NCBI GenBank assembly: GCA_964435575.1
Contig: CAYSZS010000010.1
Span: 1-37,451, forward strand
DNA length: 37,451 nucleotides
Origin: GWB1-39-12 sp964435575
Lineage (GTDB): Bacteria; Patescibacteriota; Microgenomatia; UBA8517
Direction: 5' to 3'
How positions within the stretch are numbered: position 1 is the stretch's first letter; each line of letters opens with the position of its first letter. The notes under the pieces were generated by a model. It searched no databases, was not told the DNA's origin, and saw nothing but the letters and a program-made list of their open reading frames with translations. The position numbers and the translations under genes are program-made. Of this stretch, positions 7,986 through 15,247 are shown piece by piece.

Positions 7986-8660
7986 CGGCTGTTGAGATTT
8001 TAAGTCACCCAAGATGGGTTGTTTCAAAGAAGAAATCCGTTCTAATATCTCCGTCTGTTCACTGGTTAGGTTCTTAAGCGGTTCACTTATTGAGGGCAGT
8101 GTTGTGGGAAGAGCCGACCAATAAAAAGAAATTTCAAGTTCTTGTTCATATTTAGCCTCGGTTTGATTAAGAGTACCCTCGGATCCTACTATCAACGAAA
8201 TGGGCGTCAAATCGGAAATATTTTCCATAAAAGTTGTGATCGAGCCTACGTCTGAACTCTCTGTATCAACATTAATAATCATGCTATTAACCAAATCATC
8301 CTTTTTTTGAGAACGGGAGGTAGATATCTCTTTTATGGTTATTGAACTCTCCTCTGCGTTTAATCTTAACTGTGATATCAAAAAAGTTGCGGGGTTTTTT
8401 TGGGGAAGAGCAACAAGCGTAAAATCAGCCTGATCCAAAACATCGGGTCTGATATTTTTGATGGAGGCAAGCTTTTCCCTGAGATTAGTTTCCTCCTTCT
8501 TTGCAATTCTATATTCTTCAATTTGTTTTTTAACTCGCCCGTAACCTGTGGTTGCTGCGTAAAATGCAAAGGATAAAATTATTAGAATTAACAGTAAGGG
8601 TCCTACTAATATCCTAAAGTTAAAAAAGAAACCTCTGGATGATGGACTGAAACCTTTCAT
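7959..8660 (-). CDS. pilO: PilO-like type IV pilus assembly protein
   Basis: 233 residues. A cytoplasmic N-terminus precedes one membrane helix (about 16-36). A coiled-coil segment (QIEEYRIAKKEETNLREKL) and an alpha/beta extracytoplasmic domain follow, the usual PilO plan, with a Pro/Ser-rich tail. It is expected to pair with PilN as the bridge between PilM and the pilus machine. Identity rests on topology and position after pilM and pilN; sequence conservation in this family is low. Its start overlaps the pilN stop by 4 nt, and it ends convergently over khpA. Confidence 0.8.
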   Translation of the reverse strand: MKGFSPSSRGFFFNFRILVGPLLLILIILSFAFYAATTGYGRVKKQIEEYRIAKKEETNLREKLASIKNIRPDVLDQADFTLVALPQKNPATFLISQLRLNAEESSITIKEISTSRSQKKDDLVNSMIINVDTESSDVGSITTFMENISDLTPISLIVGSEGTLNQTEAKYEQELEISFYWSALPTTLPSISEPLKNLTSEQTEILERISSLKQPILGDLKSQQPLDREIPFN

Positions 8661-9190
8661 ACTCTAGTTCTATTAAAATCAAATTTGATAACGTATCCTT
8701 TTGTGGAATCAAATTCCAGGGACTTTAGAACAATTTTCTCGAAACTTTCTAGGTTGATAATTCCGGAAACAAACTTCGCCAAATTTGATAAACTATCAGC
8801 GGCAAGAGTCACTTCTAAGTTATCAGCTTCAAGATTGTACGCCTGAATTAATACTCCCTCGGGAATTACCCTTATAATCTCTCTTAAGGAAGATACGCCA
8901 TCCCCGGCATTCTCCTTCTTGTAAACAGATTCGACTTTGTCGATTCGATCTTTGATGAGAACTATTCTCTGCTCAGTTTCTTGCAGGGCTTTTATTTCGC
9001 GCTTCAGGGACTCCTGGTTGGAGAAAGCCGTTTTTGTTCTTTGGGAAAAAATAGTAATTATACCGACTAGAAGCGTTACTCCAACGAGAAAAATCAGAAG
9101 GGTTACTAAGGCAAGTTTTTTTAAAATCTTGGCAAAGTTAACTACGTAAGCTTTAGGTTTTAGTTCCTGAACGAGTAAATTTATAGCCAT
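8657..9190 (-). CDS. pilN: PilN-like type IV pilus assembly protein
   Basis: 177 residues beginning MAINLLVQELKPK, like the INLLP-type PilN tail that docks into PilM. A membrane helix (about 26-49) is followed by a coiled coil (LKREIKALQETEQRIVLIKDRIDKVE) and a small ferredoxin-like domain. It lies 13 nt after pilM and overlaps pilO by 4 nt. The start has no evident Shine-Dalgarno. Confidence 0.85.
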   Translation of the reverse strand: MAINLLVQELKPKAYVVNFAKILKKLALVTLLIFLVGVTLLVGIITIFSQRTKTAFSNQESLKREIKALQETEQRIVLIKDRIDKVESVYKKENAGDGVSSLREIIRVIPEGVLIQAYNLEADNLEVTLAADSLSNLAKFVSGIINLESFEKIVLKSLEFDSTKGYVIKFDFNRTRV

Positions 9191-9203
9191 AAAATACCAA
9201 TAA

Positions 9204-10220
9204 TCAATCCTGCCTCATGGCAAGTCCTACTGCAATTGAATAGAAAGGTGCGTAACCGGCTAGAGACTTAACCGCTTCAGGATCTACCTCAACTTTAGAA
9301 AAAGGATTACCTGCAACAACCTCCATTCCCAGAAGTTTTGTCAAAGCGTTAGCTACTTCAGGCATTCCCGCGGTTCCGCCCGAGAGAATTACAGATCTGG
9401 GTACCTCGCCCTTTTCTTCAGTCTGATAAAAATGGATTGCTTTTTTCATTTCGTCAGAAACCATTCTAAAAACTGGATCGAGTGCTTTTTTAACTTTTCC
9501 CTCAAGTTGACTTTGTGACAAACCGTAAGTCCTCTTATACTCTTCGGCTTGTGCTACTTCTATTCCCAAACTTTGGGATACGGCTCTGGTGAAGGCTTCA
9601 CCGGCTGTGGGAATCGAACGCGAAAATGCGAGTTGTCCGTTTCTGGCAATGGCGATGTCTGTTGAAACGGCGCCGAAATCCACAATCATCACGGTTTGAT
9701 CCTCGGGTGCAAGAGAACGAACCAGAGCAATTAGCTCTGTTTCAACGGAAAATAGTGTTAGACCTGCCGCTTCGACGACTCTTGCATACTTTTCAACTAA
9801 CACTTTTGGGGCAGCAACTAAAAGAACAGAAACATGGGGAGGAGTCGTATCTTCCCTCCGCTCGACGATTTGGTGCTGAACTATTGCATCCTCAACAGGT
9901 ATCGGAATGTACTGCTCAGCCTCCCACCTGACGGCTGAAGCTATTTCCTCGTCGGTCAGAGTCGGAAATTTTACACTCCTGGTGAAAACCTGTGCCTCGG
10001 GAAGCGCTATCCCTACCTCGCGCGACGAAATTTTTGCTTCTTTATGAAGTTTTTTTACGACGTCCCCTAAAAATGCAAACTCTTTGTCGTCTTTAAACTG
10101 CTCCGGCCTTGCACCCTTATGAGCAACAACGCCTGAAGCACGCAAACGAAATCGACCTTTTTCGTTGACAAGCTCGACAATTTTTATAGTTTTAGAACCG
10201 ATATCAAGTCCTACAGACAT
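9204..10220 (-). CDS. pilM: Type IV pilus assembly ATPase-fold protein PilM
   Basis: 338-residue actin-like cytoplasmic protein. GLDIGSKTIKIVEL (4-17) is phosphate-binding loop 1. VMIVDFGAVSTDIAI is the second phosphate loop, and SVILSGGTAGMPEVANAL the adenosine motif. With PilN and PilO it links the cytoplasmic motor to the platform. A GAGG ribosome-binding site 9 nt before the ATG, clearer than at most genes here, fits this start. A strong 12-bp hairpin lies just upstream of it (10230-10257). Confidence 0.93.
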   Translation of the reverse strand: MSVGLDIGSKTIKIVELVNEKGRFRLRASGVVAHKGARPEQFKDDKEFAFLGDVVKKLHKEAKISSREVGIALPEAQVFTRSVKFPTLTDEEIASAVRWEAEQYIPIPVEDAIVQHQIVERREDTTPPHVSVLLVAAPKVLVEKYARVVEAAGLTLFSVETELIALVRSLAPEDQTVMIVDFGAVSTDIAIARNGQLAFSRSIPTAGEAFTRAVSQSLGIEVAQAEEYKRTYGLSQSQLEGKVKKALDPVFRMVSDEMKKAIHFYQTEEKGEVPRSVILSGGTAGMPEVANALTKLLGMEVVAGNPFSKVEVDPEAVKSLAGYAPFYSIAVGLAMRQD

Positions 10221-10229
10221 AATTTACCT

Positions 10230-10257
10230 CAAACTTTCTTTTCGGAAAGAAAGTTTG
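10230..10257 (-). other. Intercistronic 12-bp hairpin before pilM
   Basis: A perfect inverted repeat (CAAACTTTCTTT and its complement) with a 4-nt loop, 10 nt upstream of the pilM start and 34 nt after the pilX-like stop. No T-run follows in the transcribed direction. It is better read as an mRNA processing or stability element, or a partial terminator, than a full terminator. Confidence 0.6.
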
Positions 10258-10291
10258 GCAAAGAAAACTAAAACAATTCATCACACAATTT

Positions 10292-11227
10292 TCATTTTAC
10301 AAGATCTTTTAGACTGAAAACCGCGGCGTCAAAAAAAGTGGGGGATTCGGAATAGCCCTGAAAAACGTTTACTCTTCGTGAAGATTCACCCGCCGTACCA
10401 GTTGAGCTGATATTTAATCCTTGCGCAGGAAGTGAACTTGCTGGTCCGGTTGTCCAAATACCTACTCTTTGAGGTTCGGCGGAAGTGGCATAATACATTC
10501 TGACTTTTACCATTAGAGGACAACCCAGTGGAGAGTCATCACAGATAGCATCTATATCATTATTCACATTAATTTGTGAACGGTATTTGAAGCTATCCCC
10601 ATTTGTAAAATTACAGCCCGCATTTAAACCTGCCGGATTTTGAAATCCACCGGCGCCAGTAGGGGAATGCGCAAACCTTTTTACACGAACCGAGGCATAA
10701 TTGTTGGAGGAATCAACAGATAACCTTGTTGTATCATAAAAAAAGAGTATTTCAACCGCTGGCGTAACAACTGATGTAGGGTTTCCCCAACAGACATTCA
10801 TAATGTTAGCTCTGAAACAAGGCACACCTCCGGAACAAGTTAATTGACCAGTGGAGTTATGTGAGACTAACCAGAATGTGGCAATTTCACCTGCAGTTAA
10901 ATCTTTCTGATACTTAAATTGTTTGTCTACCTCACTAGGGTTTGTAACTTCGCCTTCATATTTATAACTCGGATCTCCGAGCAAAACAGGGCCGAATGAG
11001 CCTAAAGATGGGTTGAGAAGCTTTTCCTCTATTCCCGCTTCGGCTGCGGAAAAGGCACGCAGGGCATCTTCCTCATAGGTTGTAACTGTTACGTCGGTAA
11101 CAGATCGGGAAACAACAGACAGGACCACGGTCAAAATTACGGCCATTGTCAGAAGAACTATCAGTAACGCCTGACCACCTTGAAAATTCTTATCAACTTT
11201 TGCTCTATTTAAAGGCAGCTTTCTCAT
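10292..11227 (-). CDS. PilX-like minor pilin
   Basis: 311 residues. After a basic leader, GGQALLIVLLTMAVILTVVLS is a hydrophobic pilin-type N-terminal helix (about 18-38) with a plausible prepilin-peptidase site after the Gly pair. The usual Glu at +5 is absent, as in PilX/GspK-type minor pilins. AFSAAEAGIEEKLL (about 64-77) is the segment commonly seen in PilX proteins. The rest is a Cys- and Asn/Ser-rich surface domain with no recognisable fold. It is the last pilin before pilM. Confidence 0.75.
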   Translation of the reverse strand: MRKLPLNRAKVDKNFQGGQALLIVLLTMAVILTVVLSVVSRSVTDVTVTTYEEDALRAFSAAEAGIEEKLLNPSLGSFGPVLLGDPSYKYEGEVTNPSEVDKQFKYQKDLTAGEIATFWLVSHNSTGQLTCSGGVPCFRANIMNVCWGNPTSVVTPAVEILFFYDTTRLSVDSSNNYASVRVKRFAHSPTGAGGFQNPAGLNAGCNFTNGDSFKYRSQINVNNDIDAICDDSPLGCPLMVKVRMYYATSAEPQRVGIWTTGPASSLPAQGLNISSTGTAGESSRRVNVFQGYSESPTFFDAAVFSLKDLVK

Positions 11228-11288
11228 CTATTCAAGTTTAACAACCCAGCTCAGCCGGGTCAATTACCACGCCAAGCTTGGTCTATTA

Positions 11289-11861
11289 TTAATAATTTCT
11301 CAAAAGTATCTTTGTTGTCTCAGTAATCTGCGATCCTTCCGCACCAGTTATCCCCGTTCTTTCGGCTTTAATCGTAATATCCACAGAGTGAGGAATACTT
11401 GTATTGTTACAGGTAAAAACAGATGTGCAATCTACCTCAATATCGGGGGATGTTAGTGTTGATGACTCTGACGAAATTGAACCCGAACTACAATCAAAAC
11501 GAACGGAATTACCGTACTCGTCTATATAAACCAAGGTGTTCGCGTCAGAAGAAGCACAATTTAAACTATCTGCATTTCTTAATAACCTTTCCATCGTGCT
11601 TAGTGCAAAATCAACATTTTCCCGAACAATAACCTGTGATTCGCTTTTTTTGGAACCTCTCAAAGACGAAGAAAGAGATTGTGTTGCAACAACAGCTAAT
11701 ATCGAAAATACCGCAACAACAATAAGCATCTCAATCAAAGAAAATCCCCGCACCATACTTACTTGCTCCCGAGAACTGCGTGCTCGCGTCGCAAGAGCGT
11801 AACTGCGGGGCAAGCCCCTTGAAAGATTTGATCTTGGTTTAAAAGCTTTTGACCTTGTCAT
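11289..11861 (-). CDS. Minor prepilin with repeat-bearing leader
   Basis: Type IV prepilin-like protein with class III signal RG/FSLIEMLIVVAVFSILAV (cleavage between Gly and Phe, Glu at +5). The remainder is a GspJ/PilW-like globular domain (ENVDFALSTMERLLRNADSL). The long reading has a 39-residue leader, of which about 22 are encoded by a 65-bp palindrome (11746-11810). An alternative ATG at 11756 gives a normal short leader, MVRG/FSLIE. If that start is used, the palindrome is mostly 5-prime untranslated sequence. I keep the long form but rate the downstream start at least as likely. Confidence 0.8.
   Translation of the reverse strand: MTRSKAFKPRSNLSRGLPRSYALATRARSSREQVSMVRGFSLIEMLIVVAVFSILAVVATQSLSSSLRGSKKSESQVIVRENVDFALSTMERLLRNADSLNCASSDANTLVYIDEYGNSVRFDCSSGSISSESSTLTSPDIEVDCTSVFTCNNTSIPHSVDITIKAERTGITGAEGSQITETTKILLRNY
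11746..11810 (-). repeat. 65-bp palindromic element at prepilin leader, copy P1
   Basis: Ends CCCCGCA (11746-11752) and TGCGGGG (11804-11810) are perfectly complementary; the interior is partly complementary (for example GCTC/GAGC). It is 53/65 identical, without gaps, to 13894-13958. It stays open in the pilin frame and includes the alternative ATG start codon. Confidence 0.8.
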
Positions 11862-11915
11862 ATTTGTAAATTATTTCAGTATGCAAAAAGATCGATGCTT
11901 ATTACGCGAAATGAT

Positions 11916-12027
11916 ATTGGTTAATAGGTAAAGGTAACGATGCCCGTATCGTTTAGAGTTGAAAGGTAACGTCTTTTAATTACGACATACGTTACCGACT
12001 CACGAAACGGGCTTCCTGACCCTAACC
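11916..12027. repeat. ORF-less palindromic element (family of the S23 element), copy A
   Basis: Fills the gap between two minor pilin genes. The left arm starts ATTGGTTA (11916-11923) and contains GATGCCCGT. Nested stems are GCCCGT-a-TCGT (11942-11952) with ACGA-a-ACGGGC (12002-12012), and GGTAACGT (11965-11972) with ACGTTACC (11989-11996). The right end is CCCTAACC (12020-12027). The arms resemble those around the gene at 14751-15158 and the element at 18131-18237. CGATGC/GCATCG outside the arms may extend it slightly. Confidence 0.7.
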
Positions 12028-12064
12028 GATTTACGAATAATTCATTAGGTTCATTTGCATCGCC

Positions 12065-12487
12065 TCATTTATTCCAATTTGTAAATTTTGACACACTTCT
12101 TACCGTATGTGTTCCCTGGGCATCATCCCATGAAACAGTAACTAATGCGTCAACGGTATCGGCCGAGGGGATACTTAAAGTAGTTTTCCTACAGAAAATT
12201 GTAGTTCCAACGGTGCAGTTTACTGATGCCCAATTAAGATCTCCCAAGTTTCTTTCAACACCTGCATAACCGGCAAATATAGTCCACGCACTGGCATCTC
12301 TCTCGCTTCTTAACCACTCAATCGCTTCCTGAGCGTACTTTGTCGCCTGGGCGTTATTTTTGGAATAAGTCGAGTTTCTGACAGACGTTGTTGAAACGAC
12401 AAGAACTCCTGTAATAATTATTGCCGCAATGCCTATCGCAAACACAACTTCGTACAAAGATTGGCCTAAAATAAATATTTTCTTCAT
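12065..12487 (-). CDS. PilV/GspI-like minor prepilin
   Basis: 140 residues. The class III signal is MKKIFILG/QSLYEVVFAIGIAAIIITGVLVV: cleavage after Gly8, Glu at +5. ATKYAQEAIEWLRSERD is the alpha segment typical of PilV-like minor pilins. The C-terminal beta domain has a Cys pair. It is separated by 9 nt from the next pilin upstream and is followed by the palindromic element at 11916-12027. Confidence 0.82.
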   Translation of the reverse strand: MKKIFILGQSLYEVVFAIGIAAIIITGVLVVSTTSVRNSTYSKNNAQATKYAQEAIEWLRSERDASAWTIFAGYAGVERNLGDLNWASVNCTVGTTIFCRKTTLSIPSADTVDALVTVSWDDAQGTHTVRSVSKFTNWNK

Positions 12488-12496
12488 ATTTAGATT

Positions 12497-13021
12497 TCAC
12501 TCTATCGTGCCACCTGAACGAACGGTAATATCTTTTGATCCGGATCCTGAGGTAATGGTAATTACAGTTTGCCCCGTAATATTCGTACCCCTACCAAGAA
12601 CGTTAAATCGAATTTCACTAAAGGCAGACATAGCTGCTCCTGCTATATCAACCTGTTTAACAGTATTAGATCCGCTCGGGCATACGGCATTTACTGAATA
12701 AGTATCGGCATCGCTATAAACGAAAGAATAATAAAGTATATTCTCGCTGGAACCGCTGCAATTTCCGGAAGAAGGCTTTTTGCCGGATAATGCACTTGAC
12801 TGTGTAAATCTCAAGTCGGCCTTAACCTTTCTTACAACCCCCTCAAGTGTCTGTCTTCTTTGAAAACCCCTATAATTCGCAAAACCCAAACCAAAAAGAA
12901 GAACCATTGTCATCATTACTATAAGAAGTTCAATCAGGGTATAACCAACAGAGTTTATTTTTTTTTGAGAAGCATTCCGAATAATATTTGATCGTTCTTT
13001 CGCCATACCATATAAATTCAA
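12497..13021 (-). CDS. GspH/FimT-like minor prepilin
   Basis: 174 residues. The signal VG/YTLIELLIVMMTMVLLFGLGF has Gly at -1 and Glu at +5, after a long 26-residue basic leader. The mature part has RRQTLEGVVRKVKADLRFTQSSALSGK, the FimT/GspH helix, then a beta-rich domain. An internal Met at residue 6 may be the true start. It overlaps the upstream pilin gene by 4 nt, so translation is probably coupled. Confidence 0.83.
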   Translation of the reverse strand: MNLYGMAKERSNIIRNASQKKINSVGYTLIELLIVMMTMVLLFGLGFANYRGFQRRQTLEGVVRKVKADLRFTQSSALSGKKPSSGNCSGSSENILYYSFVYSDADTYSVNAVCPSGSNTVKQVDIAGAAMSAFSEIRFNVLGRGTNITGQTVITITSGSGSKDITVRSGGTIE

Positions 13022-13482
13022 GGATTTTTAACCTTATAATCTCCAGTATCACTACCGCTGTCACAACCAGCACAGGCCGAAGGGCTTGTAGGATTATCTT
13101 CCAAGTTGGTACAAAGTTCATACGTAACACCGGTTAATTGGTTATAACAATAACCTGCGTTAGTACTTGGATCGGCTGGCATACTTTGAATATACGTATT
13201 GGCTGTCGGACAGGATGCAGTTAAGGAAATTCCAACCGCAGGAAGACTTGCCGGATAATTGTTACAGTCGGCTTTATATATCTCCAAACCTGATCTGATT
13301 TGTTCTAAATCGGCTTTTCTTCTTGCATCGCGGGCTGATTCTCTTGCACCACTCATGGCAAAAATTGATAGTCCGGCCAATATTGCGATTATCACCATAA
13401 CTATAAGGAGTTCGATTATGGTAAAACCCGAATTAGCAGTCGATAGTTGGCAGTTGGTTGTTAGTTTTGATTTTGTTCTCAT
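13018..13482 (-). CDS. Pseudopilin-like type IV prepilin
   Basis: 154 residues. The signal SG/FTIIELLIVMVIIAILAGLSIFAM is canonical. ARRKADLEQIRSGLEIYKADCNNYP is the helix found in GspG-like and CPR pilins, and four Cys near the C-terminus could form loops. The leader part NCQLSTANS is encoded by degenerate 7-bp repeats (13436-13463). It overlaps neighbours on both sides by 4 nt. Confidence 0.85.
   Translation of the reverse strand: MRTKSKLTTNCQLSTANSGFTIIELLIVMVIIAILAGLSIFAMSGARESARDARRKADLEQIRSGLEIYKADCNNYPASLPAVGISLTASCPTANTYIQSMPADPSTNAGYCYNQLTGVTYELCTNLEDNPTSPSACAGCDSGSDTGDYKVKNP
13436..13463. repeat. Degenerate heptamer repeats in a prepilin leader
   Basis: On the plus strand: GCAGTCG, ATAGTTG, GCAGTTG, GTTGTTA, four 7-bp units in a row inside the leader-peptide codons of the 13018-13482 pilin. 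Confidence 0.5.
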
Positions 13483-14039
13483 AATGGACAGGTACCTGAT
13501 GGTTCTGTATCGTCATCGCCGGACAAACCATTCGAGCAAGATATAAAATACATCTGCGTTCCTCCGGGTTTATATTCCAAAGTCGCCCAGATTTGATAAC
13601 CGGTAACTGCACTACTTACTTCATAATCCCCCGAATTCGGATCGTTTCTACAAAGACTCCCAGTCAAATTTAAAATACTAGCACCACAAAGAGTTGATAG
13701 ATTTCCTGCGGTCGGATAATTGCCATTATTTTTATTAGCATAAATTTCTATGGCGGTTTGATACTGTTTTATGTCATTTCTTCTTATCGTATCTCTCGCT
13801 CTTTGCTGACTAGCGGGACCAATTTGTACAACTACAACACCAGCCAACACTCCTAAGATTGCCATTACAATTAGAAGCTCAAGAAGCGTAAAACCCCGCA
13901 CAGAACTTACTTTCTCCCGAATACTACGTGTTCGCGTCGTAAGAGCGTTTATGCGGGGCAAGCCATCTTTCCAAATTTCCAACCTGTCCCGCACCGAACG
14001 GTGCTGGGATTTCCAATTTCCAATTTCCGTTATTCTCAT
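13479..14039 (-). CDS. Prepilin with repeat-rich leader
   Basis: Pilin signal RG/FTLLELLIVMAILGVLAGVVVVQIGP, followed by RARDTIRRNDIKQYQTAIEIYANKNNGNYPT, a typical pseudopilin helix, and a Cys-containing beta domain. In the 186-residue reading, about 48 residues precede the cleavage site. These are encoded by three GGAAATT-type heptamers, a small hairpin near 13988-14008 and a 65-bp palindrome (13894-13958). A GTG at 13901 would give a normal short leader, so the long leader may be untranslated. It overlaps the next pilin by 4 nt. Confidence 0.8.
   Translation of the reverse strand: MRITEIGNWKSQHRSVRDRLEIWKDGLPRINALTTRTRSIREKVSSVRGFTLLELLIVMAILGVLAGVVVVQIGPASQQRARDTIRRNDIKQYQTAIEIYANKNNGNYPTAGNLSTLCGASILNLTGSLCRNDPNSGDYEVSSAVTGYQIWATLEYKPGGTQMYFISCSNGLSGDDDTEPSGTCPL
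13894..13958 (-). repeat. 65-bp palindromic element at prepilin leader, copy P2
   Basis: Second copy of the element at 11746-11810, with the same length and the same terminal CCCCGCA/TGCGGGG arms. It occupies the same position relative to the pilin cleavage site and the same reading frame; GGCTTG just upstream in the coding direction is shared too. There are twelve substitutions between copies. Confidence 0.8.
14009..14029. repeat. Three heptamer repeats in a prepilin leader
   Basis: Plus strand ATTTCCA, ATTTCCA, ATTTCCG. They read as EIGNWK-type codons on the minus strand at the 5-prime end of the 13479-14039 gene. Confidence 0.6.
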
Positions 14040-14072
14040 GAGCAGATTATTATTTATAGCACTAATTCACAC

Positions 14073-14687
14073 CTACTTTCCAGTACGCAACCTGTCCAAT
14101 TCCTCCTCGTATTTTTCAAAAGATTTATCCAAGGGAGTATCTCCCGAGCTTTTGCCGAAACTGCAAATTTTCTCACCACAGGGAAGATTTCTGGCAACTA
14201 TTTTTTCGTCATAACCGCCCTCTTCCACTTCACCCTCAAGATAGGCATAAATCTGAAAGCGCCTGGTATTGGAAAGATATAGAAATTTTATTCCCTGACC
14301 GTCTCTGGGATCTATCGGAATGCGTTCTAAATAAACTAGCCCGGCTTCGTCAAGTATGTCGGCTAAAGCGTCACTACCCCATTCACAGGGTATTAAAGCC
14401 GTCTCCAGCCCGCCCAAGTCGAATCTTTTTTCTTCTTTCATTCGAGCTAGTACGGAATCAAAATTTTCAGCTTTACACATTTTTATTTTTCCGTCATCGC
14501 TCGGTGGGAAAAACCCGTAATCTTCGTAAAAGGCATGTAATGCTTCAGATAATGCCCCCAAATCAGACTTTCTCCCAGCGTCACGAGAGCGTCGTAACGA
14601 AGTTTTTAAGCCAAGTGAGGTTATGCCAAATACTATTAAAAATATCAGGCTTACAATAATGGCTTCGGTCTTTGTAAAAGGTTTCAT
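14073..14687 (-). CDS. Pilin-like protein with atypical signal
   Basis: 204 residues. MKP/FTKTEAIIVSLIFLIVFGITSLGLKTSLRRSRDAGRK-like architecture: a pilin-type hydrophobic helix with Glu five residues after a Phe, then SDLGALSEALHAFYEDYGFFPP, the standard pseudopilin helix and NYP-like turn. The residue at -1 would be Pro, not Gly or Ala, so cleavage by PilD is doubtful. It may stay membrane-anchored. The soluble part has three or four Cys. It lies between the S23-bearing element and the next pilin. Confidence 0.72.
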   Translation of the reverse strand: MKPFTKTEAIIVSLIFLIVFGITSLGLKTSLRRSRDAGRKSDLGALSEALHAFYEDYGFFPPSDDGKIKMCKAENFDSVLARMKEEKRFDLGGLETALIPCEWGSDALADILDEAGLVYLERIPIDPRDGQGIKFLYLSNTRRFQIYAYLEGEVEEGGYDEKIVARNLPCGEKICSFGKSSGDTPLDKSFEKYEEELDRLRTGK

Positions 14688-14699
14688 AAGAATACGTTC

Positions 14700-15247
14700 A
14701 TTGGTTATGGTCGGGGTTATGATGCCCGTTTAGGTTAGGGTTAAGTTTTTTTACTCCTTAGACCTGCTTTTAAAATTCGACCATGCTTCTGATAGTCTGT
14801 ACATCTGTCTTCCTGATTTATCATAAATAGCAATTATTTCATCACATATTTTAGACTCTATATTATAGATATCCTTCACTTGTTCTATACTTACTATGCT
14901 TTCATTACACTCTCCCATGGCGTCGTCTAAATATTTCTGAAAACCCGCTCTCTGATGTCTTTTTGCATAACCCTCTGCAATCAATCTTGGAATAGCCTTA
15001 GTTGACCTGGAAAGCTGATCATACAAACCGTATTTCTCTTCTTTAGGTAATCCAGGCAGAATTTTCCTGTGAACTATAATACAAGCTTCGTAAGTATTTC
15101 TGTATACTTCCAAATCTTTGAATGATTTAATAGAACTTTTACTTTTCGAATTTTCCATACTTTACCCTAACCTATCTACAAAACTAGCATCCTCACCATT
15201 ACCTCAATACCTAGCCGACTCATAAAAAAGGCAATAGGAAACCAATC
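14700..15247. mobile_element. Putative palindromic element carrying a four-helix-bundle gene (copy B)
   Basis: Inverted arms enclose a single ORF. Inner arms TAGGTTAGGGTTAAGT (14731-14746) and ACTTTACCCTAACCTA (15160-15175) pair at 15 of 16 positions. Outer ends ATTGGTT (14700-14706) and AACCAAT (15241-15247) pair perfectly. Between them, GATGCCCGTT on the left has an imperfect partner AACTAGCATC on the right. One arm ends one base before the ATG, the other begins 4 nt after the stop. The right part overlaps the 3-prime end of pilD. Mobility is inferred from architecture and from related empty copies at 11916-12027 and 18131-18237. Confidence 0.6.
14751..15158 (-). CDS. S23/four-helix-bundle protein (23S IVS-type family)
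   Basis: 135 residues, highly helical. FKDLEVYRNTYEACIIVHRK, KEEKYGLYDQLSRSTKAIPRLIAEGYAK and FQKYLDDAMGECNESIVSIEQVK match the family first described from 23S rRNA intervening sequences, which is related to the Avd accessory protein of diversity-generating retroelements. The biochemical role is unknown. Family members are known inside 23S rRNA insertions whose ends pair. Here the gene stands alone between pilus genes, enclosed by inverted arms. It is on the same strand as the pilus operon, so it may be co-transcribed. Confidence 0.85.
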   Translation of the reverse strand: MENSKSKSSIKSFKDLEVYRNTYEACIIVHRKILPGLPKEEKYGLYDQLSRSTKAIPRLIAEGYAKRHQRAGFQKYLDDAMGECNESIVSIEQVKDIYNIESKICDEIIAIYDKSGRQMYRLSEAWSNFKSRSKE

